Source: JAIVJG01 sp964236735 | GTDB taxonomy: Bacteria; Acidobacteriota; Blastocatellia; Pyrinomonadales; Pyrinomonadaceae | NCBI GenBank assembly: GCA_964236735.1 | Contig: CAXSFM010000021.1 | Span: forward strand, 12,864 to 76,863 | Direction: 5' to 3' | DNA length: 64,000 nt | In this document: in pieces, positions 16,416 through 24,272 of the stretch | Layout of the letters: each line of letters starts with the position of its first letter | Position numbering within the stretch: the first letter of the stretch is position 1 | Made by a program: the position numbers and the translations under genes | Notes under the pieces: model-generated | What the model was told of the DNA's origin: nothing | Database searches by the model: none | What the model saw: only the letters and a program-made list of their open reading frames with translations

Positions 16416-17525
16416 TCAGGGTTGTGCGGCGTCATTCTCTTCAATCGCACCAAAGGCGACGAGAAGCTCAATGACATCTTCATGCTCGCCATCGCGCGCG
16501 AGTTTGAGCGCCGTCGCGCCGTCCTTATCGCGCCGGTTGATGTCGGCCTGCGCGTTGATGAGCGCGCGGACGTTTTCGACGAGGCCTTGTTCGGCAGCGA
16601 ACATCAATGCCGTCTGCCTGTTATTGCTCTTCGCGTTGACCTTTGCTCCGGCGTTGAGCAATTCGCGGAGCACCTTCACATTGTCGGTGCGGGCGGCGTA
16701 CATGAGCGCGGTTTCACCGTCCTCGTCACGATGGTTGACGCGCGCGCCGACTGCGATAAGTTCGCGCACCAACTCTGCGGTTGTGTTCTCCCCGATGAAC
16801 ATGAGCGGCGTCATGCCGTTTCTGTTCGTCCGGTTAATATCCGCGCCTGCGCGCAACAGCGTCTCAATTATTTCTTGATTGTTGTTCTCGACCGCCTGTG
16901 CCAGAGGAGTTGTTCCCAATCCCTTGTCGGTAGAATTCACCTCCACGCCCGCCGCAATCAATGCCTCGACCGCCGCGAGATCGTCGCGCATGACGGCGAT
17001 CAGCATTGGATCGCTGGGGCTGATGGCGACCATCCCCATCGTCGTGACGAATTCATTCGATTCGGCTGTCTGACCATTGATCTGCAATTCAACGATCTGC
17101 CGCTGGCTGCCCGGATTCTCCGGCGTTGGATTTTGTTCACTAATCGGCGTGGCCGCAGCAGTCGGAGCCAATGGAGAGTTATTGGATGAAGAAGATTGCG
17201 CGGCGACGCTGGAACTCAAGGCGAGCGCAGCAGTGAAGGCTCCGGCGGCGAGTCGCGTGGCGCGGCGTATGATTTGATGGAATGGCGTCGGCGCGTTTGA
17301 CTTGATTGACCCGTCCTGCCCCCGGTTGTAACGGACGCAGAGTTGTCCGCCGGAAGCGGCGACGAGTTCCAAAGCCTGCCGCACGGTCATTTCAGAAAGA
17401 TTGTGGACGCTCTTCCGGCAGTGGCCGCAAAAGCGCACTTGCTCGTTCCCCGTCATCGAATCCCAATCGGCGGTGCAGGGCGCTGTGACTTCAAGTCTGT
17501 TCAAAGTTGAGACGTGTCTTGACAT
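16416..17525 (-). CDS. Ankyrin repeat protein with Cys-rich acidobacterial N-terminal domain
   Basis: This 369-residue protein begins with a soluble N-terminus that has a Cys pattern: Cys17, Cys33 and Cys36 in PCTADWDSM and FCGHCRKSVHNLSEMT, then LCVRYNRGQDG. I know this arrangement from many acidobacterial proteins, where it seems to be a small metal-binding cytoplasmic domain. A hydrophobic segment (about 90-110) could be an anchor or signal. Then about five ankyrin repeats follow (about 170-360; GTTPLAQAVENNNQEIIETL, GMTPLMFIGENT, GETALMYAARTDNVKVL). The repeats would bind protein partners outside the membrane. It is divergent from the lipoprotein gene. Confidence 0.85.
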   Translation of the reverse strand: MSRHVSTLNRLEVTAPCTADWDSMTGNEQVRFCGHCRKSVHNLSEMTVRQALELVAASGGQLCVRYNRGQDGSIKSNAPTPFHQIIRRATRLAAGAFTAALALSSSVAAQSSSSNNSPLAPTAAATPISEQNPTPENPGSQRQIVELQINGQTAESNEFVTTMGMVAISPSDPMLIAVMRDDLAAVEALIAAGVEVNSTDKGLGTTPLAQAVENNNQEIIETLLRAGADINRTNRNGMTPLMFIGENTTAELVRELIAVGARVNHRDEDGETALMYAARTDNVKVLRELLNAGAKVNAKSNNRQTALMFAAEQGLVENVRALINAQADINRRDKDGATALKLARDGEHEDVIELLVAFGAIEENDAAQP

Positions 17526-17835
17526 GATAGGGCTTCTCCTTTTTTTTCAGTGGGCGAAACTTTCCGCGGAGAGCCTGGGGAGTTGCTCAGAGGCATAGAC
17601 ACCGTTGGCGAGGGAAATCCCGGACTTTTTTCAAATTCTCGATTCGGCACTCGGATGCGCGCTGATGGTCAACAGGTTGTTAACGATTTAAGCGTGCGCG
17701 CGAAAAACTTATGTCACATTGGTTGGTGGGGCTTGAATGAACAGTTCAACATTCACATCTTGAACGCTCGTATCTTTTATCTCAGATTGTTTGGGCGGCA
17801 TCGTCTCAAGGTGTTTCCGCGTCTAAGTCTGAGTC
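17526..17835. other. Divergent intergenic region without a gene
   Basis: These 310 bases separate the start of the minus-strand ankyrin gene from the plus-strand lipoprotein gene and should hold both promoters. AAGGAGAAGC lies just before the ankyrin ATG on the minus strand. No tRNA-like, repeat or protein-coding pattern is seen, and the open frames crossing it are out of phase with the flanking genes and lack homology cues. Confidence 0.4.
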
Positions 17836-19194
17836 ATGCAAAAAAGGGAAAACCATTCATTCGCCTTGTTTTTCATCATCGCGTTAGTCGTTTTATTTGC
17901 GGCGGCGTGCGGAAAGAAAACTGCGGTTCATCAAAACGTGGCGGCGGCAGTAGCTGTGCCAATCGCGCCGCGACGGACGTTGCCGCCTCTGCCCGCGCGC
18001 GCTTTGTCGCCGCGCCTGACGGCTTTGCGCGAGCGCGCGATGGAGACGGCGTCGCGGACGCGCGGCCTCGCGTGGATGGATGAAGTGGGAATGACGGAAC
18101 TCTCCGGCTGGGAGTACGGCACGCGCACGAAGGAAATCGCGGACGTGCTCGGCACGGAAGACCTGAAGGGGATGAGCCAACTCGCCGTCGCGGGCGGAAT
18201 GCTTCCCGCAGGGACAGACCTCGCCGCGCTCGCCGTCACCTTCACGGCGGCGACGGCGGGCGCGACCTATTCGCCGCTCGACAAGCAGGTGCTGCTGCTC
18301 GCGGAAAATGCGAAAGACAGCAAGTCTTCGGGCGATTCGTCGCTGCTCACGCACGAATTCACGCACGCGCTACAGGATCAGCATTTCGACTTGCTCAAGC
18401 TGCTGCTCGTGCGCCCCTTCAACTTCGACCGCACGGAGGCCGACTTCGCGCTCATCGAAGGTGACGCCATGAACGTCCAGCGACGCGCGGAAGCCGGCGA
18501 CGGTTGGGCGCGTCGTTCGTTAGATGACATCTGGCGGCAGGAAGATGAGCGTTTCGGGCCGTACCGCCAGCAAATCGGCGCGCTCTTCCCGCCGCTCTTG
18601 ACGGAGACTTTCATCTTTCGTTATCGCGACGGCGCGCGGTTCGTCGAAGCGATGCGACGTAACCGTCCGGCTGTCGGCACGGATGATCTCTTTCGTCGCC
18701 CGCCGCAGACGAGCGAGCAAATCTTGCATCCTGAAAAATATCTGTCGAACGAATTGCCGCGTGAGATTAACTTGAATGAGGCGGGCTTCAACGGCGAAGG
18801 CTGGCGCGCATCCGCTTCGACGCCGCTCGGCGAGGTGGGCGTGCGCGGACTCTTGATGGCGGGCGTGCCTGTCGCGGAGGCGCGGCGCGCGGCGGCGGGA
18901 TGGGGCGGCGACCTCGCCTTCGTCTTCGAGCGCGAAGGCCATGCGCCGCTCTTCGTGTGGCGTTCGGCATGGGATCGCGCGGAGGACGCGCAGGAATTTT
19001 TTCACGCCTACAACCTGCTCCAACGTGCGCGCGGCGCGGGTGCATCCGGCGGCGGCGACTCGTCCGACACGGAGCGAAGCTGGCGCGAGAATGGACTACT
19101 CACGCTTGTGCATGTTGAGGGTGACACGGTCGTCGTCGTGCGCGGGGCGGCGGCGGATGTCCCGCACGCTGCCGAACTTGCTTTGAGCAAGTGA
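17836..19194 (+). CDS. Putative lipoprotein with HEXXH metallopeptidase motif
   Basis: This 452-residue protein has a lipoprotein signal: a hydrophobic core ending in LFAAAC, with Cys at about residue 25 as the acylation site. It should therefore be anchored in the periplasm or outer membrane. The motif THEFTHALQDQHFDL (about residue 180) is a zinc-peptidase HEXXH, and a Glu further on in FALIEGDAMN could be the third ligand, as in gluzincin-like proteins. Long helical stretches follow. The HEFTHALQDQHFD signature occurs in uncharacterised bacterial proteins annotated only as hypothetical. Peptidase activity is inferred from the motif; no substrate is suggested. Confidence 0.75.
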   Translation: MQKRENHSFALFFIIALVVLFAAACGKKTAVHQNVAAAVAVPIAPRRTLPPLPARALSPRLTALRERAMETASRTRGLAWMDEVGMTELSGWEYGTRTKEIADVLGTEDLKGMSQLAVAGGMLPAGTDLAALAVTFTAATAGATYSPLDKQVLLLAENAKDSKSSGDSSLLTHEFTHALQDQHFDLLKLLLVRPFNFDRTEADFALIEGDAMNVQRRAEAGDGWARRSLDDIWRQEDERFGPYRQQIGALFPPLLTETFIFRYRDGARFVEAMRRNRPAVGTDDLFRRPPQTSEQILHPEKYLSNELPREINLNEAGFNGEGWRASASTPLGEVGVRGLLMAGVPVAEARRAAAGWGGDLAFVFEREGHAPLFVWRSAWDRAEDAQEFFHAYNLLQRARGAGASGGGDSSDTERSWRENGLLTLVHVEGDTVVVVRGAAADVPHAAELALSK

Positions 19195-19328
19195 TCCTGA
19201 CTTTTTGGTGACGTCGTTCTGCTCCCTCTTGCCGCGAGCCGCTCTTCGAGAGTATCCTGTCTCCACCGACACAGATGCTGGTTCTCCCGCCGGCAAAATA
19301 AGTGAGCATCACACACAACGGAGGCTAT

Positions 19329-20438
19329 ATGAAAACCGTCTTCAGGATTAGCGCGCTGGCATTTTTCGCCCTGACATGCGTCGTTTTTTTCGCCATCAAC
19401 GCTTCATTAGCGCAGAACAGAGAGCAACATTTCATCTCTGCGCGGGCGGGCGGCGTCAACTTTGTCGCGGGCGATGTCTCGTACCGGCACGGGAGCGAGA
19501 CGAACTGGCATCGTCTCTCCACGCGGCACAATCTTATCAGTGGAGACGTGATAAAGACCGGCGCGGCAAGTCAGGTCGAGACGCTGCTTAACCCCGGCTC
19601 TTATGTCCGCATGGGCGAGAGTTCGGAGTTTGAGATGACGGACGCTTCGCTTGATAGCCTGCGTCTCAAACTGTTGAGTGGGAGCGTGATTATCGAGGCG
19701 ACGGGCTACGAGCAGAGCGTCGTAGAGATCACCGTCGAGACTCCACAGACGCACGCCAAAATTATCAGGAGCGGCATTTATCGCTTCAATGTTTTGCCGA
19801 CGAAAGTGACGGAGGTCGCCGTTCGCAAGGGACGCGCGCTCGTCGGTGAAGAGAACTTACTCGTCAAGGGCGACCACGTCGCGCGCGTGAGCGAAAGCGT
19901 CTCCGTCGTGAAACTGGAGAAGACGAAAGACGCGCTTGATTTATGGAGCAAAGCGCGAGCCAGCCAGTTGGCCGAAGCCAACCGCGAACTAGCGCGACGC
20001 AATAACGATATACAGGGTCTTAACTCGGCGCTATCGAACATGAGTTTCGACAATTCGAGCTATAGTCAGGGCACGGGCATCTGGGTCTTTTCGTTGCGCT
20101 CAAACTGCTACACGTTCCTGCCGTTTTATTATGGTTGGAATTCTCCATACGGTAACGGCTACGGCAGCAGCCTCGGCTTCTATCCTTCCTGCGGCGCGTG
20201 CCCCAACCCGCGACCCATCGTCAACAATGGCGGCTATCCCGGCGGCGGTGTCGGCGGGACGGTCGGAGTAAATCCGGGTGGGAATCCGCCCGGCGGAGGC
20301 GGCGGCAATTCCGGGGGGAATGCGCCCGCGCCTCAGATGCAGCGTGAGCAGCCGCCGATGATGCCTTCGCGCCCCGATACCGGCGAGAGAGAGGGTCGCA
20401 CTCCGACCACGCACGAGGCGTTGCCGCCGTTTGAATAA
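19329..20438 (+). CDS. Secreted FecR-domain protein with Gly/Pro-rich tail
   Basis: The protein has 369 residues from the ATG preceded by CGGAGG. A signal peptide ends near residue 29 (ASLAQ). A FecR-type beta domain covers about 35-160 and includes WHRLSTRHNLISGDVIKTG and a repeat-like GSYVRMGESSEFEM. A charged helix follows (TKDALDLWSKARASQLAEAN), and the last 110 residues are rich in Gly, Tyr, Asn and Pro and look disordered. Without a sigma-factor gene nearby it is not a typical iron-uptake FecR. It more likely belongs to the large group of periplasmic FecR-fold proteins of unknown role. Confidence 0.85.
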   Translation: MKTVFRISALAFFALTCVVFFAINASLAQNREQHFISARAGGVNFVAGDVSYRHGSETNWHRLSTRHNLISGDVIKTGAASQVETLLNPGSYVRMGESSEFEMTDASLDSLRLKLLSGSVIIEATGYEQSVVEITVETPQTHAKIIRSGIYRFNVLPTKVTEVAVRKGRALVGEENLLVKGDHVARVSESVSVVKLEKTKDALDLWSKARASQLAEANRELARRNNDIQGLNSALSNMSFDNSSYSQGTGIWVFSLRSNCYTFLPFYYGWNSPYGNGYGSSLGFYPSCGACPNPRPIVNNGGYPGGGVGGTVGVNPGGNPPGGGGGNSGGNAPAPQMQREQPPMMPSRPDTGEREGRTPTTHEALPPFE

Positions 20439-20516
20439 CAGTGCGCTGGTTTGAGGCTTGAGCTTCGTGAGAGGCTTCGCCAAACTGCCGTTAATTTATC
20501 TTCGCCCCGCCGCCGA

Positions 20517-22016
20517 TTAAGTTCGTGCCGGCGGGGCGATTTCATTGGCGACGATGAGCGCGGAATAGGTGACGGCGGCGACGCCCTGGCCGGGGAACGC
20601 CGTATCGCCGACGAGAAAGAGATTGGGAAGGGCGGTGCGGTGAGTGGGCGAGCGCGCGCCGAACACGTCAAGCGACTGGCCGACGCCGCCGACCATGCCG
20701 AGCTTGCGTCTGGTTCGTTCGTAGAAAGTGCGCGGCGTCGCCGTCTCGATGACTTCAATGCCCGCGCCGAGTTCCGGCATCGCCGCGTGGAGACGCGCCC
20801 AACACTTTTCGAGCGCGTCTTTGTCTTGCTCTTCGTGTTCGGATTCATCTTCGTGAAAAGCGAACCAGCGTTCAGCATCGGTGAAGGTCGAGACGGTCAC
20901 GGCGCGTTTGCCGTAGGGCGCGCGCGCGTCCCATTCCGGCGCGGCGCTGAACATCAATAACGCCTCTTCCGCATCGAACGCTCGATCCGTCTGCCAACAG
21001 TTGAGCGTCAGCATTTGTCCTGCAGGAAGCCTGCGCGCGGCTTCCTCATCCATGCCGAGATAAAGTTGATATGCGCCCCACCCGCGCAAGTTTTTAAGCC
21101 GCGCGCGAATTTCAGGCGGCGTGCGATTCAACCCGACGAGCTTTCCATACGTGTCCCAGATGGTCAGATTGCTGACGATGCGGCGCGCTTCAACAATCTC
21201 TCCGCTCAAGAGTGTGACGCCTATTGCGCTCCCGCTTGAGTCATAGGCGAGACGCAGGACGGGCGCGTCGCAGCGCACCACGCCGCCGCTTTTAACAATT
21301 GACTCGACGAGCGCGGAGGCGAGCGACTGTGCCCCGCCGCGCATCGCGTACATGCCGCGCCGCGCTTGCATGAGCGCGACGGCGGCGTAGAGATACGCGC
21401 ATTCGTCGCTCGCGCGTTGCGCGAAGATTTGCAGTTGCGCGTCTATGAAACGTCGAAAGCGCGTCGAGCAATACGAGAGATGTTGCGCTGCCGTTTGATT
21501 GACGCCGGCAAGGACGCGCGCGGCATGGCGCGGCTCGGATGCGATGCGCCGTGCCTGTTGAAATTTCGAGATGGTGGCGAGCGCGGGGAAGCGACGCGCG
21601 GCGCGTTCGATGGCTTCGGCGATGAATGCTAGTTCACGATAAAAACGCAACGCGGCGTCCGCGCATTCGGGAAAGGCCGCGCGCAATTCCGTCTCAAACT
21701 CCATATCGTCTGCGCCCACGCGCACGTCCGTTTGATCCGGCAGTCGCACGATGTATGAGGGCGTGAGCATCTTCACTTCGGGCGGCGCGACTTTAAGCTC
21801 TGCGAATACGCGCTCGTGTATGTCGCCCGTCCCCCACGCGGCGTAAAGTCCCGCGCCGGTCTCGAAGCGATAGCCGGAATGCTCGAACATTCCAGCGCAG
21901 CCACCGGCGTTTGACGCGCGCTCCAACACGCAGACGCTCGCGCCGCGCGACGCGAGCAGAGCGGCGACGGTCAGTCCGCCGATGCCGCCGCCGACGATAC
22001 AAGCGTCGTAAATCAT
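20517..22016 (-). CDS. FAD-dependent oxidoreductase, phytoene desaturase / carotenoid isomerase-like
   Basis: The 499-residue protein starts at the ATG four bases after the CPBP protease stop. A Rossmann dinucleotide-binding motif (IVGGGIGGLTVAALLASRG) begins at residue 7, and a typical C-terminal FAD motif (FLVGDTAFPGQGVAAVTYSA) is near the end. The overall layout is that of the CrtI/CrtISO/all-trans-retinol saturase family. Such enzymes desaturate, isomerise or saturate polyenes. No other carotenoid gene is present in the window, so the substrate is open. Tight spacing indicates co-transcription with the upstream membrane protease gene. Confidence 0.85.
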   Translation of the reverse strand: MIYDACIVGGGIGGLTVAALLASRGASVCVLERASNAGGCAGMFEHSGYRFETGAGLYAAWGTGDIHERVFAELKVAPPEVKMLTPSYIVRLPDQTDVRVGADDMEFETELRAAFPECADAALRFYRELAFIAEAIERAARRFPALATISKFQQARRIASEPRHAARVLAGVNQTAAQHLSYCSTRFRRFIDAQLQIFAQRASDECAYLYAAVALMQARRGMYAMRGGAQSLASALVESIVKSGGVVRCDAPVLRLAYDSSGSAIGVTLLSGEIVEARRIVSNLTIWDTYGKLVGLNRTPPEIRARLKNLRGWGAYQLYLGMDEEAARRLPAGQMLTLNCWQTDRAFDAEEALLMFSAAPEWDARAPYGKRAVTVSTFTDAERWFAFHEDESEHEEQDKDALEKCWARLHAAMPELGAGIEVIETATPRTFYERTRRKLGMVGGVGQSLDVFGARSPTHRTALPNLFLVGDTAFPGQGVAAVTYSALIVANEIAPPART

Positions 22017-22020
22017 GTTT

Positions 22021-22923
22021 TCAGAAAGTCGGGTGAATGAATCGCGCGAGCGTCGAAAGTATGAGCGCGCCCTGTCCCTCATCGGGATAAAATCGTTTGA
22101 GAAAAGGTTCGAGGACGATGGTTACGGATTGCAGACCGTTGAAGACAAGGTGAATGATAAAGCAGGGAAGCAGTCGGTTGGTGGTGGCGCGAACGACAGT
22201 CAGGACGAGACTGAGCAGGCCGATGGTGGCGATGACGCCGAAGTTCGGCAAGTACTGCGGGACGTGGATGAGCGCGAACAGAGAGAGAACGAGCACGACC
22301 GCCCACTTCGCGCCGATAAGTTTTTGCAGCGCGGCATAGAGCAAGCCTCGATAGACGACTTCTTCGACGAGCGGCGCGGTCGCCGTCGCCAGAAAGGCGG
22401 TCGTGTAAGCGGTCGCGCGCGAACTGTTGATGATTTTATCGAGTTGCGTCTCTGCGCCGCCGAAGAAATGAATGAGCGTTGCGCCAATGCCGAGCAGGAC
22501 GACGGCGAGCACAAAGAGTATGACAATTTCCCAGAGACCGAGTCTGGCGTCCAACTTCCATCCGAGCGACTTGAAAAAAGGATGTTTGCCGAACTGCGTG
22601 ACGAGCATCCACGCGGCGACGAGCGTGAGCAGGTGCGCGGGGATAATCGAAATGATTTGCAGAAAGATCGCCGTCTTGTCCGTTGCGACGAACTCCGGCA
22701 GAGTTTCCATGCCGATGTGTTTGATGCTTAAGTAAGGAATGAGAAAAACGAGCGGCGTGATGATGATCAACGCGACGCTCAAAAACCAGACGACGCCCGC
22801 GCCGACGATTGTCCACGGCGGATTATCAGGCGTGACAGGCGGCGGCGTGAATGTCGGCGCAGAGATGCCGGGCACGAAAAATATTTCAGGTGTATTCGAT
22901 GGCGATGCGGGAGGGGTACTCAC
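22021..22923 (-). CDS. CPBP family intramembrane glutamic endopeptidase
   Basis: The protein has 300 residues from a GTG start. After a Pro-rich N-terminus it has about eight membrane segments and the CPBP (Abi/CAAX protease) motifs: EEVVYRGLLYAAL (motif 1), a His in LSLFALIHVPQY (motif 2) and a C-terminal CFIIHLVFNG (motif 3). The family includes eukaryotic Rce1 and bacterial proteases linked to bacteriocin immunity or membrane homeostasis. A longer frame beginning with TTG at 22959 is rejected because that TTG is part of a very good -35 box; the GTG lies at the predicted transcript start, so the gene is probably leaderless. Confidence 0.85.
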   Translation of the reverse strand: MSTPPASPSNTPEIFFVPGISAPTFTPPPVTPDNPPWTIVGAGVVWFLSVALIIITPLVFLIPYLSIKHIGMETLPEFVATDKTAIFLQIISIIPAHLLTLVAAWMLVTQFGKHPFFKSLGWKLDARLGLWEIVILFVLAVVLLGIGATLIHFFGGAETQLDKIINSSRATAYTTAFLATATAPLVEEVVYRGLLYAALQKLIGAKWAVVLVLSLFALIHVPQYLPNFGVIATIGLLSLVLTVVRATTNRLLPCFIIHLVFNGLQSVTIVLEPFLKRFYPDEGQGALILSTLARFIHPTF

Positions 22924-22930
22924 GCGGAGC

Positions 22931-22959
22931 AGTGTATGGGACTCGCGAAAAAGGGTCAA
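22931..22959 (-). promoter_or_regulatory. Sigma-70-type promoter of the CPBP-FAD oxidoreductase operon (leaderless)
   Basis: TTGACC (22959-22954) and TACACT (22936-22931) are separated by exactly 17 bases. The GTG start codon begins seven bases after the -10 box, at the expected transcription start, and no Shine-Dalgarno sequence precedes it. Confidence 0.65.
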
Positions 22960-22985
22960 CAGGGTTAGGGATGAGGGCGAATCCC

Positions 22986-23061
22986 GTCAGTACCGCGAGC
23001 GGAAGCCTCGCGGGTCTTGTAGGGTGTGCAGACCCGCGAGGCTTCCGCTCGCGGTACTGAC
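22986..23061. repeat. REP-like palindromic element, copy 1
   Basis: Two perfect 32-bp arms (GTCAGTACCGCGAGCGG..., continuing AAGCCTCGCGGGTCT) flank a 12-base loop. The element lies between the CPBP gene and the NUDIX gene. A close relative with the same CAGTACCGCGAGCGG core stands at 40852-40923, in opposite orientation judging by shared flanking bases. Confidence 0.88.
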
Positions 23062-23137
23062 TAAATGCCCTGCGCCAAAGGTCACACACACACTCGCCAC
23101 TCGCTATAGAACATGCGCCTGTCAGAAACTCTCGCTG

Positions 23138-23689
23138 TCAGGCTTTGATGCCAAGTCGGGGCGCGGCGAGCAAGAGTCCGATGATGGTTTTGGCGTCCCT
23201 GATTTCACCTGTCGCGATCATCTCGACGGCGCGCGCGAAGGGCAGGCGGACGATTTCGATAATCTCATCCTCTTCGTATTTCGTGGCGGTCTCGGTCAGC
23301 TCTGTGGCGAGAAAGACCCAGAGTGTTTCGGAGCAGAAGCCGGGCGTTGAGTAGAACTCCGAAATTTGCTCCATCCGCCCGGCGACGACGCCCAACTCCT
23401 CTTCCAACTCGCGCGCGGCGCAAGTCTCAGGTCGCTCATTGTTTTCGAGTTTGCCGGCGGGAAGCTCAAGCACGTAAGTCGCGGGCGGATGCCTGTACTG
23501 TCTGACGAGCGCGACTGTGCCATCCGTGAAGTAAGCGACGACGCCTGCGCCGCCCGGATGCCGCACGACATCGCGCTGGTAAGTCTTATCGCCCTCGCGC
23601 ACTGTGTCGGTCGCGACTTCAAAGATGGGGCCGCGATAAATCTCGCGCGTCGCGATGATTTCGGGAGTTTGTTCGTCGGGCGTGTCCAT
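23138..23689 (-). CDS. NUDIX hydrolase, ADP-ribose pyrophosphatase type
   Basis: The protein has 183 residues. The NUDIX box is complete: GKLENNERPE then REL and EEELGV, at about residues 84-106, fitting GX5EX7REUXEEXGU. The upstream strand VVAYFTDGTVALVRQYR and the downstream FYSTPGFCSETLWVF are typical of the ADP-ribose diphosphatase (NudF/YffH) branch, which hydrolyses ADP-ribose or related nucleotide sugars. The ATG at 23689 is preceded directly by an in-frame TTG; the ATG is preferred. It is a single gene downstream of the pilin-like gene. Confidence 0.9.
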   Translation of the reverse strand: MDTPDEQTPEIIATREIYRGPIFEVATDTVREGDKTYQRDVVRHPGGAGVVAYFTDGTVALVRQYRHPPATYVLELPAGKLENNERPETCAARELEEELGVVAGRMEQISEFYSTPGFCSETLWVFLATELTETATKYEEDEIIEIVRLPFARAVEMIATGEIRDAKTIIGLLLAAPRLGIKA

Positions 23690-23761
23690 CAAGATTTCCC
23701 GGTCTGCAAAATTTCACTTCGAGCGTTTTCAATTCAAGCGTTGACGGCAAACAACTCAGCG

Positions 23762-24268
23762 TCAATAAGTTTCAATCACACGCGGGAGCAGCGCGTCGGA
23801 GGCAGTGGCCGGACGGTCTTCGCGAAAACGAATGCCGGTGACGTAAGAGTCGCGGTAAAAATGCCGGTGGCCTGTCGCGTCGCCGTTTGCCGCATCGCGA
23901 ATCGGATCGGCGTTGACGCTGAAAGCTGAGGGCTTCGTCTCAGTCTTCGGCGTCAACTTCAAGTTGAAGACGTAACCCTTGTACGCAGGCGGCGTGCCGT
24001 TGAAGGACAGATGCAAAATCTCAGCGTCAACAAGTTGCTGAAGCGTGCCGTATTGTCCGTAAGCCTCGAGATGAATTTGTTCGGCGGCGGCGATTAGATC
24101 AAGCGTGTCAACGACGACAGACTCGTTGCTTGTGATGCGCGCGCGCGCGTTCGCGGTGTCAATCATGTGTCTGGCGACGAGGATCATCGGGACGAGGATG
24201 AGCAAGCCCACGCCAAGGATGATGACGACGACGCGCCCCCAGTTTTTCTTTTCGGGATTCGTGCTCAT
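23762..24268 (-). CDS. Membrane-anchored protein with pilin-like C-terminal domain
   Basis: This 168-residue protein has a cytoplasmic start of about 11 residues, one membrane helix (VVVIILGVGLLILVPMILVA) and an extracytoplasmic domain. The helix after the membrane and the segment AAEQIHLEAYGQYGTLQQLV resemble the conserved part of type II/IV pseudopilins, but there is no clear prepilin peptidase site (Gly-Phe-Thr-Leu-Ile-Glu). It may be a pilin-fold sensor or a remnant. It is the next gene after folC, separated by only four bases, so it is probably in the accD-folC operon. Confidence 0.7.
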   Translation of the reverse strand: MSTNPEKKNWGRVVVIILGVGLLILVPMILVARHMIDTANARARITSNESVVVDTLDLIAAAEQIHLEAYGQYGTLQQLVDAEILHLSFNGTPPAYKGYVFNLKLTPKTETKPSAFSVNADPIRDAANGDATGHRHFYRDSYVTGIRFREDRPATASDALLPRVIETY

Positions 24269-24272
24269 GCGC

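Noticed and set aside
22015..22731. Plus-strand 238-codon open frame opposite the CPBP protease
   Set aside because: Antisense shadow; highly charged low-complexity translation, while the minus strand has clear CPBP motifs.
22924..22959. TTG start codon extending the CPBP protein by 12 residues
   Set aside because: The TTG is the first triplet of a TTGACC -35 box with ideal spacing to TACACT, and the downstream GTG lies at the expected transcript start.
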